From Phoma sp. XZ068 (Eukaryota; Ascomycota; Dothideomycetes; Pleosporales; Didymellaceae), in NCBI GenBank assembly GCA_004835665.1, contig RBKR01000013.1, positions 682,001 to 746,000 on the forward strand: 64,000 nt of DNA. The letters run 5' to 3'. Below, piece by piece: positions 32,388 through 44,099 of this stretch. Made by a program: the position numbers and the translations under genes. Within the stretch, counting starts at the first letter, position 1, and the number at the start of each line of letters is the position of its first letter. A model generated the notes under the pieces. That model did no database searches and was not told the origin of the DNA. It saw only the letters and a program-made list of their open reading frames with translations.

Positions 32388-33419
32388 ATGTTGCGATTCT
32401 CTTCACGAGCTTGCAACTTTCGATGTCCTGTCTACTACTCTCTTTTTTCCAGCACGTCCACGACACCTAAAGCTATAATGCGCGCAAAACCTGCACTCGA
32501 CCCAAGTCAGCCCATGCACTGGATCTTGGACTGGGACGGCACAATAACTCGACGCGACACTCTCGACGCACTCGTCAGCATCGCAGCTTCTTCCAAGCCT
32601 GATTCGCCTGTACTTGATGAATGGAAGCGCGTTTCAGAAGCCTACATGTCCGACTATACCACTGCCATGGAAAGACTCGCCCCTGAAGGTAAATTACCAA
32701 TGAGTGTCCAGGAAGAGAAAGAGCTACTTCATGCACTTTCGAGCGTGGAGCAGGCGAGTCTTGATCGCGTGTCTTCCTCCAGGATATTCGCAGGCCTAAC
32801 CAGAAAGCTGCTGGAGGAAGGCGCAAGGAATGTTATCAACTCGAAGACGGTTGAGATACGCAAAGGCTTCCTTGACTTCTTGCACCGTACCCAAAATCAA
32901 AATGACGAAAGGGTAGACCTTTTGAGCGTGAACTGGAGTCGTCACTTCATCGGCTCTTGCCTGAGAGCTGCAGGGGGGCCTGTTCCCGAAGGTTCGATAT
33001 ATGCAAACGAGCTCGATGGCATCGAACGGGATCACGTGTCAAACGGCAAGATCAGCCCCGATGAAGACGCTGGGATGTTGATTATCTCTAGTGGTGACAA
33101 GCTGGAGTACATGGTACGATTACGAAAACTTGATTGCGAGTCCAGAGATGCGAGTCTTGACTCAAGCAAACCAATTGTATATGTGGGAGACAGTTGGACA
33201 GACATCGAGTGTCTTCTTGAAGCAGACTTGGGCATCTGCATCCGCGATGACCCACTCAGTAGCTCACAGAAGAAGTTGGCTGAACGGTTAGAAAGTTTGG
33301 GGTTCCACTGCCCTCATTTGCAGAACTGGAGGGACGCAGGTGAGCGGGGAGTGGTTTGGGCCCGTGACTTTACGGAGATACAAGCTTGGGTGCAAGCACG
33401 GGAAGAGGGAAAGCCCTAA
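32388..33419 (+). CDS. HAD-superfamily hydrolase (yeast Cto1/YCR015C-like)
   Basis: Single exon, 343 aa. Motif I of the HAD fold is DWDGTITRRDTLDAL (Asp nucleophile near residue 49). A helical cap follows. Motif II is probably LLSVNWSRHFI, and the late motif VYVGDSWTDIECL (near 270) supplies the acidic Mg-binding residues. These enzymes are mostly phosphatases; the substrate is unknown. The likeness to yeast YCR015C rests on overall pattern only. Two starts are possible. From 32388 the first 30 residues (MLRFSSRACNFRC onward) resemble a mitochondrial presequence; from the ATG at 32478 the protein would be cytosolic. Confidence 0.8.
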   Translation: MLRFSSRACNFRCPVYYSLFSSTSTTPKAIMRAKPALDPSQPMHWILDWDGTITRRDTLDALVSIAASSKPDSPVLDEWKRVSEAYMSDYTTAMERLAPEGKLPMSVQEEKELLHALSSVEQASLDRVSSSRIFAGLTRKLLEEGARNVINSKTVEIRKGFLDFLHRTQNQNDERVDLLSVNWSRHFIGSCLRAAGGPVPEGSIYANELDGIERDHVSNGKISPDEDAGMLIISSGDKLEYMVRLRKLDCESRDASLDSSKPIVYVGDSWTDIECLLEADLGICIRDDPLSSSQKKLAERLESLGFHCPHLQNWRDAGERGVVWARDFTEIQAWVQAREEGKP

Positions 33420-33964
33420 ATGTCGCAGATTTCCTTTGGTGGCCAGTATAAGAGTATCAACGATATCCACATGTCGACACTTCTAGCTACATATGGTCAA
33501 ACGTTTACACGGACAATTTGGTATCGCCGCGCATCGTCCAATACCAGGCGAATCCTCCGAGGCTCGAGCTCGGTTTGCGATTCGATGTTCACTCCCTGCG
33601 TATTCCAATACCTAGTATTGCACTTCGCCTGTTACGGTTATCAGTATCGTTGTCGGAGAGTACTCGGCGAGTCTCGATGAGGCAATTCTTTGGTGTTGTA
33701 GCGCCATCACCGACAAGGGCTACGCAACCCCAGGCACTGAAACGCAAGGTAGATCTTCCCCGGAGCTCAGTGCGGACGATCAGGAATGGGTGTAGATCAT
33801 GGCAAATCAAGTCCCGATATTAAGACATATACAACGGCAGACAGCACGCCATGGGCACGTATATGGGCACATTTCGAGACTTCCCAACCTTGTTCTCACA
33901 CAAATACTGCAGGCTCGCATTGCAGGATCTGGCTTGATTTGTGACTGCAGAGTTTTGATTCAAC
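33420..33964. other. Intergenic, upstream of acetate transporter
   Basis: Same-strand gap. Short frames only; no repeat or RNA gene seen. Confidence 0.45.
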
Positions 33965-34945
33965 ATGGCTTCCTCTTCAACGAACGACAGTATTGAACGT
34001 CTCGACGTTAAGCCGCACGCAAAGTACACCGATGTCGAGAAGCAGCCGACGGTCGAAAGCAATGAGCCCAACAAAGTCGCACCGAAAAGTATTGGATCTG
34101 GAGTACGTGCAGTACTCTACAGAAAGGTTGAAGTGACACTAACCATTGCAGACCGCCCTTGCCATTGGAGTGTTCGCAACAACTCTGACAACGCTGTCTC
34201 TGAGTTTGATGGAGTGGCGCGGTGTGACCACCAACAATGTTTTTGTAGGATCTTTCACGAATTGTGCAGAGGCATTGACTGACTCCAATAGGTCGCCAAC
34301 TTCTTCTTTGCTGCGGCTTTTGGTCTCCTCATCACGGCTCAGTGGGAGCTCGCTGTTGGCAATGGATTTGCGTACACCGTCTTTAGCGCTTTTGGTAAGA
34401 TGGCTACTTCCAAGTCAAGCTATTTTGTGCTGAACCTGTCAGGTCTCTTCTATGCTGGCTACGGAGCGATCCTAACGCCTGCGTTTGGAGTCGTCGAAGC
34501 GTATGGCGACAACACTACGGAGCTGAACAACGCACTTGGATTCTTCATGATCTGTAAGTTAGTCCTCTGCGTTTACTTAAGATAAATACTGACGCAGCGG
34601 CAGTGTGGACAGTGTTCGCGCTGGTATTTCTCGTTGCATCCTTACCAACCAACCTGGTGTACATTGCAATCTTCTTCACCGTGGTCTTTGGCTTCCTTCT
34701 CGTAGCTTCCAGCTACTTCGCACTTGCAGATGGGAACATCGCTGCTTCCATAGCGCTCAAGAAAGGCGGAGGTGGCTTCTGCTTCGTTTCGGGATTGGTT
34801 GGCTGGTAGGCTTGCTACTACGCATTTCCAAACATCTGCTGATCTTAACAGGTACTTGACCTTTCATCTGCTCCTCAAAGACTCCATTGTCGAGCTGCCA
34901 CTTGGTGACACTTCTCGATACTTTGCGAAGCCCAAGAGGGCATAG
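33965..34945 (+). CDS. Acetate transporter of the Gpr1/Ato (AceTr) family
   Basis: Six short exons (33965-34102, 34152-34244, 34292-34394, 34443-34553, 34604-34805, 34852-34945; introns 46-50 nt) give 246 aa. The cytosolic N-terminus is polar. Six helices follow, with family signatures ANFFFAAAFGLLITAQWE, GNGFAYTVFSAFGLFYAGYG and a GGGGFCFVSGLVGWYL turn. Members import acetate or ammonium across the plasma membrane (yeast Ato2/Ady2, Yarrowia Gpr1, bacterial SatP). The usual N-terminal NPAPLGL-type signature is not visible; the position near SGTALAIGVFATTL replaces it. The protein is slightly shorter than typical members (about 270-290 aa), all of it at the N-terminus. Confidence 0.87.
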
Positions 34946-35474
34946 TGAGGGAATCCCATGTGCAGTCTCCCGTTTACGGCGGTAGGTCGAAGTACCGAGT
35001 GCAGATCCTGGTCTTTTTCAGATTCGAGTTTCATGTGGGAAGTTACGGAACGCTTGGTTAATCCAAAGGAAGATAGAGCTGCGGGGGATGAGGTGATTGC
35101 GATAAATGATTGCGAACGCATCGGATGTTGTAATTGGGTCACTAAACTAATGTCGGTTAGCTTATCCATGCTAGCAGTACGTCTCTCCATACACCGCAGT
35201 GACCACGTTCTTGACAGCCGAAGTAACAGCAAATCGGTGTGCATCGGCCGCATTGTAGCCTACCATGAGATGCTGGATGTAATTGCGGAACTATCTCCTC
35301 CTCTACCCTGGAGCCACCCACATCGAAAGCCCGCAGGTTGTGCAATATGTGGGTGTATAGCACGCAATATTGAGCAACGTGGTACGATGGGGGGGTATCA
35401 TCCATAGCTATATCATGCCTGAAGCCCACCAAGTTATCTTCGGTAGTCTCTTGAGCAATTGAGCACCTTGGAAC
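34946..35474. other. Intergenic, acetate transporter to flavoprotein
   Basis: 529 bp on the same strand; nothing distinctive seen. Confidence 0.45.
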
Positions 35475-36892
35475 ATGACTTCCGCAAACGGTACTACAAC
35501 TCACGGTAACGCGAAGGAAGTCGCCTTCCGCGACCCAGCTGTCTATTCGGAATACAAACAAAAATGGAGCGAGGCTCCACAAGATGAAGCAGCCTGGCTC
35601 CAGCGCGCTCAAGACGTTGCAGATGTCCTCGCCGTCGACGTCACCGTGAGGGATCAAGAGAACAAATCCCCACGAGCCGAAATTGAACTACTAAAGCATG
35701 CTGGCTTACTGAAGATCCTTGGCCCAAAACAGTACGGGGGAGGAGAACAGCCATGGAGCGTTGGCTACAAGGTGATCCGAAAAGTTGCTGAAGCAGATGG
35801 GTATGTATGCTATTTCATCAAACAGCCATATACTAACACGTCCAGCTCGATCGGAATGCTGCTGGGCTACCACCTACTATGGAGCACGACAGCAAACGTC
35901 GTTGGAAGCGAGGAGCAAGCAGACCGCTATCAAAAGCTGATCATCTCAAACAATTATTTCATCGGCGGAGCAGTGAACCCACGAGACAACGACCTTAAGA
36001 TCACCTCCGAGGGGGACAAGCTCGTGTTCAACGGGTTCAAGCACTTCAACACGGGAGGTGTCATTTCCGACCTAACTGTGCTTGAAGGCGACTTCAACGG
36101 CACCGGCGATCACATTTTCGCTTTCGTGCTCACCGACCAGCCGGGGATCCAGTTCTCGCACGACTGGAACAACATCGGGCTACGATTGACCGAGTCTGGT
36201 AGCGTCAAGATTGAGAATGTGACAGTGCCGTGGTCTGATGCCTTGGGATGGGATGCCGAGCAAAAGAAGCCAGACGTAAAGGTTCTTCAGATCCCGTTTG
36301 CTTCGCTGCTGCTGCCGTCAATTCAGCTCGTATTTAGTAACTTCTATCTCGGTATTGCGCTGGGAGCGCAGCAATTCGCGTCAAAGTACACTGTCAAGGG
36401 GACACGAGCATGGCCGTACGGTGGCGATGTAAGTCCCCCATTTCCTCATGATTCTTAAAATGGCTAATACCGCCCCAGAACAAGGACCGCGCTACAGATG
36501 AATTCTACATCCTCGAGCGCTACGGCAATTTCCACGCCCATCTCCGCGCCGCCGTCGCTCTAGCTGACAGTGCAGGCGAGCACGCCAATAAAATCTACGC
36601 TGCGTACTCCGGCGACCTGGAGACTCGGGCAAAGCTCACCGCCCGCGAGCGAGGAGAGCTAGCAGAGTGGGTTGCAAGCGCCAAGGTTGTCACTACCGAC
36701 ACTGGTCTGCGTGTTACGGCTGGAGTGTTTGAAGTTACGGGGGCGAAGGCTACGAGCCAGAGGGTTGGTCTTGATCGGTTTTGGAGGGATGTTCGAACGC
36801 ATACTTTGCATGATCCTGTGGCGTATAAGAATCGTGAGCTAGGGAGATTCCAGTTGTTGGACGAGGTGCCGGAGGCGACTTGGTACACTTGA
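35475..36892 (+). CDS. Acyl-CoA-dehydrogenase-fold flavoprotein, DszC/SfnB-like monooxygenase
   Basis: Three exons (35475-35800, 35846-36428, 36479-36892; introns 45 and 50 nt) give 440 aa. The first intron is a multiple of three without stops, so a raw frame reads through it and adds 15 false residues. The N-terminal helical part ends in LLKILGPKQYGGGEQPW, then SIGMLLGYHLLWS. A beta domain (GGAVNPRD, FNGFKHFNTGGVISD) and a C-terminal helical domain follow. The pattern fits flavin-dependent monooxygenases of the dibenzothiophene/sulfur-acquisition group rather than beta-oxidation enzymes, because no catalytic Glu segment is recognised. They use reduced flavin from a partner reductase. Substrate is unknown. 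No peroxisomal SKL-type tail is present (it ends TWYT). Confidence 0.83.
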
Positions 36893-37107
36893 TGAGAGAT
36901 CGGACTTCACTTGGGCTTGTAGAGTTGTTATTGGATGAGCCGGTATGAGGCTGGTACATATTGCTAGACCTGAGAGTGTGAAGAAGAATGTTGAAGAGTA
37001 GTAGGGATCGAAAGATGCCGGGGCATATACTTCTCAACAGTCATCTCTTCTCCACGACCCAGAGCAAACAGCTCTGCCGATGTTCATTTGATATGTTGTC
37101 TATGAGA

Positions 37108-40009
37108 CTATAGTCTAACTCCTCTAACAAGCACCCACAGCACCACGGGCACGATGACATTGTCGTTGCCGCCTGTCAGCACGGCTTCATTAAGACTGGC
37201 GCCTGCAGCACACAGCGCTGCCTTACCAACTGTAAGCGTAGCATCAACTGCCAACTCTACAACCGTCTTCGGTGGCGCATTGACATCACCCCAGCCAAAA
37301 TGCAACCAAACTCTGGCAAATACAAGACCGATGGTGACAGCAACAGCAAAAGCCAATGAGCCTTCAAGGGATTTTCCGCCAGCCCATGGCCATTTACGTC
37401 TTCCGTAACGCCTGCCGATGAGTGACGCTGCTGCGTCACCCATGCCTACGCAGACTACTCCTGCAACCATGCTGACATCCCTTGACCTAACCTCCCAGCC
37501 TTCCCATGGCTCATCTCCAGCGCGATCAACGCCAGCCAGAGAAAGCCAGAGTGGGATGGCACAACCGATCAAAAGAAAGATGTGGGAGACGACAACGGGC
37601 CCACGTAGGTCTCGTCCATCGACGTAGGGTGTGAGAAAGGAAGCGATGGGTCGAGAGAGAGGTGGGAGCTGACTTGCGCGGATCAGGTCGAGGAGTAGGA
37701 AGATGGCGAGCACGAGGCCGAGTGCAAGTGCAACGAAACATGGATCGATATAGATGGTCGGTAGCAACATGGCAACCATAGTGCCGTGGAACACCTTTCT
37801 GCGTGTGTCGACTTCGACAACAGATGAGAGAGAGAAGACCGATAGCAAGCCGACGATTATGGTGCCAGCGCAGTAGATGCAGAGCAGAAGCCGTGTATTT
37901 GCTTCGCCGAGAACGATGCTGCGAACGTAGTCTGCTGGCGCGAGAGTTACAGCTGTTCGTGTCAAGTCATCTGAATCCTGCATAGGTGGTAACGATATCC
38001 ACCAGTCGAGATTCCAATGGAAAACTTCCCAGCGCACTCTCTGGATGTTGCCGAAAAGGTAGCTAACAGCCCAGCCGAATGGCTCGTGGTTGCGAAGTGC
38101 ATACTTGCCAATGACGTACCTCAGCGGGCCGAGTATCATGACTACAACAATCACATAGAAGTATGCCGCATACAGCCATTTCCTAATCATGGCTTGGGTC
38201 GGTGTCAATGAAAGGTAAGACTGTGCAATCGATTGCGAGCGTTTGCGACTTGAGAGTCGATGTTTTGAGGTATGGTCATCGGCAACCATAGCTGGCAATG
38301 TGTTTCTCCGCATACGTGTCAAGCCATTCGCCTGGTCAGCATTGCCGTCCATCTGTTCAAACGGAGACTTCTTTGAATCCACCGCCGACTGTGGTTCGTG
38401 TCTGTTGGCGGTGTTGTTGCTGCGCATCGAGTCTGAAATGTTCAGCTTGAAGCTGATGGTCTTCTGGAGTGGGCCTCCCAGCATGGGTTCATCCTCGTCC
38501 GCGTCGCTATCCGAGATATGCCCTCTGGCAACGCTCTGGATTCTCTTAGGGCGCAAGCTCTCATTCAGGGTCCGCAAGAAAGACTGTTGGTTCTTGATAA
38601 TCTGACCAGCACGCCTGAAACGCCACCGTGGGATTCTAGCAAGTGCAACGCCCCACTTGAGGACCTTTCCGCATGTTACGAAAAGTCCTACGCCGCCAAG
38701 CCACATCAACGTCTTCAAAATGTCCGCCTGCGGGGAGTTGGTGAAGATTAGGAGGTTGATTAATCCGATAGACAGCAGGTGCAGTTCTGTAGATAACAGA
38801 CTCGTTGTAGTCAAGTAGTAGAGTGGTGGGAGCAGAGCTTGGTGCAGCGGGAAGAGTAACGTCAGTACCTCGGGGTCAAGCCCTTGTTCTGGCGGAGGTA
38901 ACTTGAGCTTGTACGGTCGTGATGCAAGTAATTTCGAAGGTATATCAGTATTTTCTGATGCCAGAAGCGGCAGGACCGAGAGGAGCCAGTGAGCCGAAGA
39001 GTAGCCTAACAATGGCTTGCCGAACGGTACAAGCTGCGGTGGTAGTGCAGCCAGTCCAAGTATGATATTAGCTAGTAATGGTTTTGGGTATGATGCAAAA
39101 AGGGAGATGGAGATTAATGCAGGCAAAATGGTCGGGTATAATATAGGCGCTGGGTCAAATGAGGCCGGTATTCGTATCCGCTGGCGGAATCGTAGCGAAG
39201 AGGGAGGGTCTGCCTTCCATGAATGAACGAGCAGCCTGAGAGGATAGACTCCTATAGCACCTGCCATGACTGCGGCATGAGTAGCGAATTCTGCTGAGCT
39301 CAGATTAGCCATATTCTTCGTCTAATTCTATTGCAAAGTTGAACCCACCTCTATGCCACTCGAGGAGTTTATGCCAGCAGTCACAGCCATTAACGGCAAG
39401 GAGACCTATTCCAGCCAACAGGGCTGTCTCAGTTGCTCTCCGGACCACTTCATTCCGCCGCCTCTTTATGTATTTCTGCCTGGCTGCCTTTGCTTCCTTG
39501 TCCGTTGGAGACGCTTCTCCGGCTTGTGATGGATCCTTCTTGTCGTGGAAATACTCCTCAGAAAACTTGCGGGCTTCTTCTTCGATTTGCGTTGGTGTCA
39601 ATAGTGGGCTGAACCCCTCTTCTCGCAATCCCTGTCTGTCGCGGAGACCCTTGCGCGGCCTCAAGGGAGGCGCAGGCAATGCCTTCACAAACTGATAGCC
39701 TTCATCGTCTGCCTCTGTGCCACTCTCGCTGGGGGACTGCGAGTTGCGTTTCCTGCGCTTCCGGCGATCTTCGTCTGATATTGTGCGGTCGGACGCGCGA
39801 GGGGGGGTTCGAGAAGCCGAGGCAGTGTTGCTCGAGGTTTCGGTGGGAGTCTGAGTATTACTCAAGTCTGCTCTGTGACGTAGGTACGGGTGTGGCGAAC
39901 GGCGGAATAACTCGAGTGTTTCAATTTCATCGGCGGTAGGCGCATCCAACTGCGCGTGTGAGGGGTCTTGTTCATACATTGCGCCGTGTAGTTCCAGAGG
40001 GTTCAACAC
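37108..40009 (-). CDS. SEC59: Dolichol kinase with long N-terminal extension
   Basis: Two exons (40009-39349 and 39293-37108, intron 55 nt with GTGGGT donor, GCTAAT branch, CTCAG acceptor) give 948 aa. The kinase frame alone starts at an ATG (39312-39310) that falls inside this intron. Splicing instead joins LLEWHR to AEFATHAAVMAGAIGVYPLR without a break. The C-terminal part has the CTP-dependent lipid kinase signature GDAAASLIGRRYGRRKWPW with GGKSLEGS, embedded in many membrane helices (about residues 230-948). Dolichol kinase makes dolichyl phosphate in the ER for N-glycosylation, O-mannosylation and GPI anchors. The extension is polar, rich in Ser, Arg and Glu, with a basic cluster and one hydrophobic segment near 200. 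Confidence 0.88.
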
Positions 40010-40550
40010 GTCGTGTACGCGGAGCAGAATATATTGCGACCAGTATGACGTGAAGTGCGCGTTTGGTGAAATCGCCTGTTGCTATACGAGAGCGTCGTGC
40101 TTGGTGGAGTCGATGAGCATTGTGGTGTTCCGAGATCAGCGAGTGCAATCAATTCCAGTCGCGCGAGGGGCGGAGGGAGGGAGAGGTGGAACGAGTCAAT
40201 TGGCTTGCGGGAATATGAAGTCTTGCATAGCCCAGAAAATGTCTTGTTTGGAGCCAGGCCTGAAGCCTTGACTGACTGTTCTCACATCTAGCGGCATGGT
40301 TGGGGAAACCTGTGCTGACGTTGCGTCTCCACTTTCGGAAGGCTCACGGCAACTTTAGCCCGAATTGTCACTGTTGAGCACCGCAGGTACTGTGGCAGGG
40401 CATTCCAAACTTTCACATGCAAGAACGATCGTCGAAAGCATGTGAATGTGACTGATGTGTCTATTACTATGTCCATATTGTACAATTGTCTACGTTTTCT
40501 CTCTGCTCAAGATACTGGAGTTATGAATAGTGGTCACTGCAATCCTCTCC
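40010..40550. other. Intergenic, aminopeptidase 3' end to dolichol kinase start
   Basis: Promoter of the dolichol kinase gene plus the aminopeptidase 3' flank. No repeat or TATA box noticed. Confidence 0.5.
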
Positions 40551-43521
40551 TCACAAGTACTTGTGCTCCTTCAGCCAGGCCTTGACGTCTTCCGAATCAC
40601 GCTCGAGCCAAGCAGCCTTTGCGCTGACGCTGTCAAGCGCCTGAGAAAGCGACATGTCGAAGCCCTTGGTGTTCTTGTCCTTGAAGAATGCCTCGATGTC
40701 TTGGATATGCTCGCGGTGGGTGAAGCTTGATGTAGCAATGGCAACAACCGAGCTCAACAGCGGCAGACTAATGGGCAGCCTCTTCACAAGCTCATCCCAG
40801 TTGTCCTTGGTGAACTTCCAAAGCGCGTTGCATCCCTCTGCGTGCGCGCGAAGGCCTGACAACGGCAGGTAGATGTCCTGGGTCTTGACGTCCTTACTGA
40901 GCGAGAGGTCAAGTGTGCGCTGGATGAGTTCTGGAGACTTGGCTCGTCCAATTGCACGCAGAGCAGTGTTACGCTCAACACTTGTCTCAGCATTGATGGC
41001 CTCGTTCTCAACGATGTCGTACTCGGCCTTGCCACCCTTGTCCAGAACAATGGCGTAGACGCTGCCTCGCAGGTTAGGGTGGATGGCCTTCTTGTCGCCA
41101 GCCTTGAACTTCTCCAGCATCTCGAACGCCGACTTGGTAATGGCTTCGTCGGTAAGACCTGCGGCACCGAACATCATAGCCTTGAATTGCTGCTCAAGAT
41201 GGCCGTCATTCTCGGTGAAGGTCCAACCGAGCTCGTGCGCCTTGCCGCTGCACAGATCTTGCTGGAACGCCTTCAACGCGTCCCGGACTTCTTGATCCTC
41301 AAACAGCCATGCGCCTCGCAGTGTGGCAATGCGGGTGACAATCTCTGACCAAACAACAAATTCAGGCTCCTGCTTGAAGCTGTTGAGTAGCGACAGAATG
41401 CCAGACGTCTTCTGGTAGCCAGAAGCAGCCAAGGAGCCGGCATCGGCGATCATACCAGCGCGGTCTTCGACGGTGAGAAGACCCTGCTTAGCAGCAGCAC
41501 CGAGCTTCTCTAATCGCTCAGGAGTGTACGAAGTACGGTAGAAGCCGGAATGGTCGGCGTTAAGCTTGAAGAAGTCTGTGTCCTTGAGTTTGAGGTTCTT
41601 CTCACGTTCGAAGAGCGTGACATCCTCGTTAACACCCTCCTTGGTGCGCAGTGCCAGGAAGATTGGGTAAAGGGTCTCGTCTTCCTCAGGCTTCACGTCA
41701 CCTGTGCGAAGGTAACGATTCTGCTTTAGGTGAATGGAGTCGGCGTTCTCAGTAACGCTGACAACAGGGAAGCCGACCTTCTTAGTCCAGATGTCCATGA
41801 CCTTCTCAACATCCTTGCCACTGGCGTCAGACAGAGCTGCCCAAAGATCGCCGGTCTGAGTGTTTCCGTAGGCATGCTTCTTGAGATACCTGCGGATACC
41901 CTCCATGAAGACGTCCTCGCCCAGGTACTTGGAGATCATGCGGATGACACTGGAGCCCTTTGAGTACGAGATAGCGTCGAAGATTTGGTTAATCTCGTCA
42001 GCTCGCTTGATGGGGACTTCGATAGGGTGACTGCTGCGCAGAGCATCGAGGGACAAGGCGCTCGCAAGGGTGTCTGTGACGTAACCCTCCCAAACCTTCC
42101 AGTCAGGGTAGAATACGTTGCAGGAGTACCAAGACATCCATGTTGCGAAACCCTCGTTGAGCCACAGGCCTTCCCAGAAGTCCATGGTGACCAAGTTACC
42201 AAACCACTGGTGAGCAAGTTCGTGCTGCACAGTCTCAGCAACTCGTTGCTTGGTGGACGCACCGGCGTTCTTCTCGTCGATGAGGACATCAACCACGCGG
42301 TAAGTGATCAGGCCCCAGTTCTCCATGGCACCTGCACTGAAGTCAGGGATGGCAACCATGTCCATCTTGGGCAGCGGGAAAGAGCTGTCGAAAGTCTCCT
42401 CGTAGAACTTCAGCGTCTTGGCAGCAAGGTCGAGCGAGAACCTGCCGTGCTCGATGTCGCTGCCCTTGGGAGCGTAGACTCTGACGGGGACACGGAAGTC
42501 CTTGGTCTCGATGTAGTTCAGCTCTCCAACAATGAAGGCCAGGAGGTATGTCGACATGAGCGGAGTGGGGTTGAATGTGACAGCCTTCCTCTTTCCGCTG
42601 ACAACCTTTGAGTCCACTTGCCTCTCCGAAGCCACATCCATGTTGCTCAAGCAAGTCATCTTCTCGTCTGCGACTAGTGTCACAGTGAACTTGGACTTCA
42701 GTGCTGGCTCGTCGAAGCAGGGGAACGCCCGCCTAGCATCGGTGGGCTCCATCTGTGATGTAGCCAGCCATGTAGATGAGCCGTCTGCAGCCTTTGACGA
42801 CGAGCGATAGAAGCCTGCCATGTCGTCGTTGAGTGTGCCAGTGAAGGTCATGGTGAGCTGTGCCTTGCTGCCACCAGGAATTGTCTGGTCAAAGTCGACC
42901 TTTGTCGTCTGCTTGTCCTCATCGTGAGTGACCTTGGGGTTGCTGGAGACAACGGCGTCGCCGGCGGTGATCTTGGTCGAGTGGATCTTGAGTTCGTTGG
43001 TGTTGATGGAGATGGAGGTGCTGTCTTCCACGACGTCTAGACTGGGCAGGTTAGCACAGCGCTCGGCTCGGACAACGGCGGTCTACGTACTCAATGGTCA
43101 CGGAGCCCTCGTATGTGAACTTCTCAAAGTCTGGCTCGAGGGTCAGGTCGTAGTGGATCGGCCGGACGTTGGTGGGCAGCACCTCGCGGGACTTGGTGAC
43201 GTCCACATGCGAGTGAAGGTCTGCGCCAGAGTGTCTGCACATGTTGCGGCGGTGGGAGCAGTGTCTGACGGTGGTGAGGGGAGTGTGTCGAGAGGGCTGG
43301 GTGGTCCGTCGCGGGGTGGTGTTTGTGATGCGAGACGTGTTGGTGGGGTAGCAGCCAGCTTTCGTGGGGCTACTTGTATGCAGCAAGCTGCGGCGAGCGC
43401 TCAGGAGCGGCACGAACAATGGCAACGAGGCGGTGACTGCCCGCCGGGGCAGCCGCCCTGTCACCGTCGTGAGCGCGTGATCTGCTCTGCGCAGTCCGCC
43501 ATGATGCCTAAAGCAACGCAT
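40551..43521 (-). CDS. APE2: M1-family zinc aminopeptidase (Ape2/Aap1 type)
   Basis: Two exons (43521-43091 and 43041-40551, intron 49 nt with GTACGT donor) give 973 aa. The peptide-binding motif GAMENWGLITYR and the zinc site HELAHQWFGNLVTMDF with the distant Glu in WLNEGFATW identify an active metallo-aminopeptidase. A C-terminal ERAP1-like helical domain completes it. It removes N-terminal residues from peptides, typically basic or large ones. Two starts are plausible. From 43521 the N-terminus is Arg/Ser/Thr-rich, with a hydrophobic patch, and resembles a mitochondrial or secretory leader. The ATG at 43242 (MCRHSGADLHSHV) would give an 880-aa cytosolic form. Both keep the same catalytic domain. 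Confidence 0.94.
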
Positions 43522-44055
43522 CTACTCGTCTATCTGCGATGCGATGCAGTGAGCCCTTGATTACTGGGGAAGACTGCGCCGGACGCAGACGCGAATCTGC
43601 AGGCACACGCACATCACGCCAAGTCTCTGGCCTACGCGCCCCGGCACAAAACCTCGCAGCCCCTCGGCCAATCTCTTCTCTTCAACACCGCATTGAACAA
43701 CTCCAGCGCGCTCCTCTCACAGACGCCCTGGGGTCTGGCGACTTGTCGCCAGTCTTTGCCAGACTACAAGCACTCGTTTGAGCCCTTCACGAAATTCCAT
43801 GAGTCGTCGGGTATAGAAGTATTGCAACATATTATTTAGACGGTGCCGCTTCTGTGCGTGCGGAAAAAATTCGGACGAGGTCTTGTTGCACCCACCGTGA
43901 GGTCCAACGCTCACGACATAATCTGTTCATCTTCGTGCAGTCGGTCGACTATCTGTCGGCGCCAGTGCTGTGCGACGTGTCGCTGCTCTTGGCTCGTTGC
44001 ATCTTCATCAATCTTCGGAAAGAAACTGCTGGAGCACAGGCCGTGAAGACACTTG

Positions 44056-44094
44056 ACGTCTGCACGTAACGTCTGCACTTAACGTCTGCACTTA
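44056..44094 (+). repeat. 13-bp tandem repeat, three copies
   Basis: Units at 44056-44068, 44069-44081 and 44082-44094 read ACGTCTGCAC followed by GTA or TTA. The second and third are identical; the first differs at one position. Each unit contains ACGTC, half of a CRE/bZIP-type site, but no binding is claimed. Confidence 0.85.
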
Positions 44095-44099
44095 AGTGC
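44088..44099. repeat. 12-bp perfect palindrome GCACTTAAGTGC
   Basis: The palindrome overlaps the last copy of the 13-bp tandem array, whose GCACTTA end forms its left arm. It could form a dimer-binding site or a small hairpin. Confidence 0.7.

Noticed and set aside
39310..39312. ATG as start of a 734-aa dolichol kinase separate from a 234-aa upstream protein
   Set aside because: A 55-nt intron with consensus donor, branch and acceptor joins both frames in phase, and the ATG is inside it.
41985..42611. 208-codon frame antisense to the aminopeptidase
   Set aside because: It mirrors a strongly coding strand; long antisense frames are expected there and it shows no domain.
43539..43781. 80-codon plus-strand frame upstream of the aminopeptidase
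   Set aside because: No domain, no splice partner; it overlaps the start and leader of the opposite gene.
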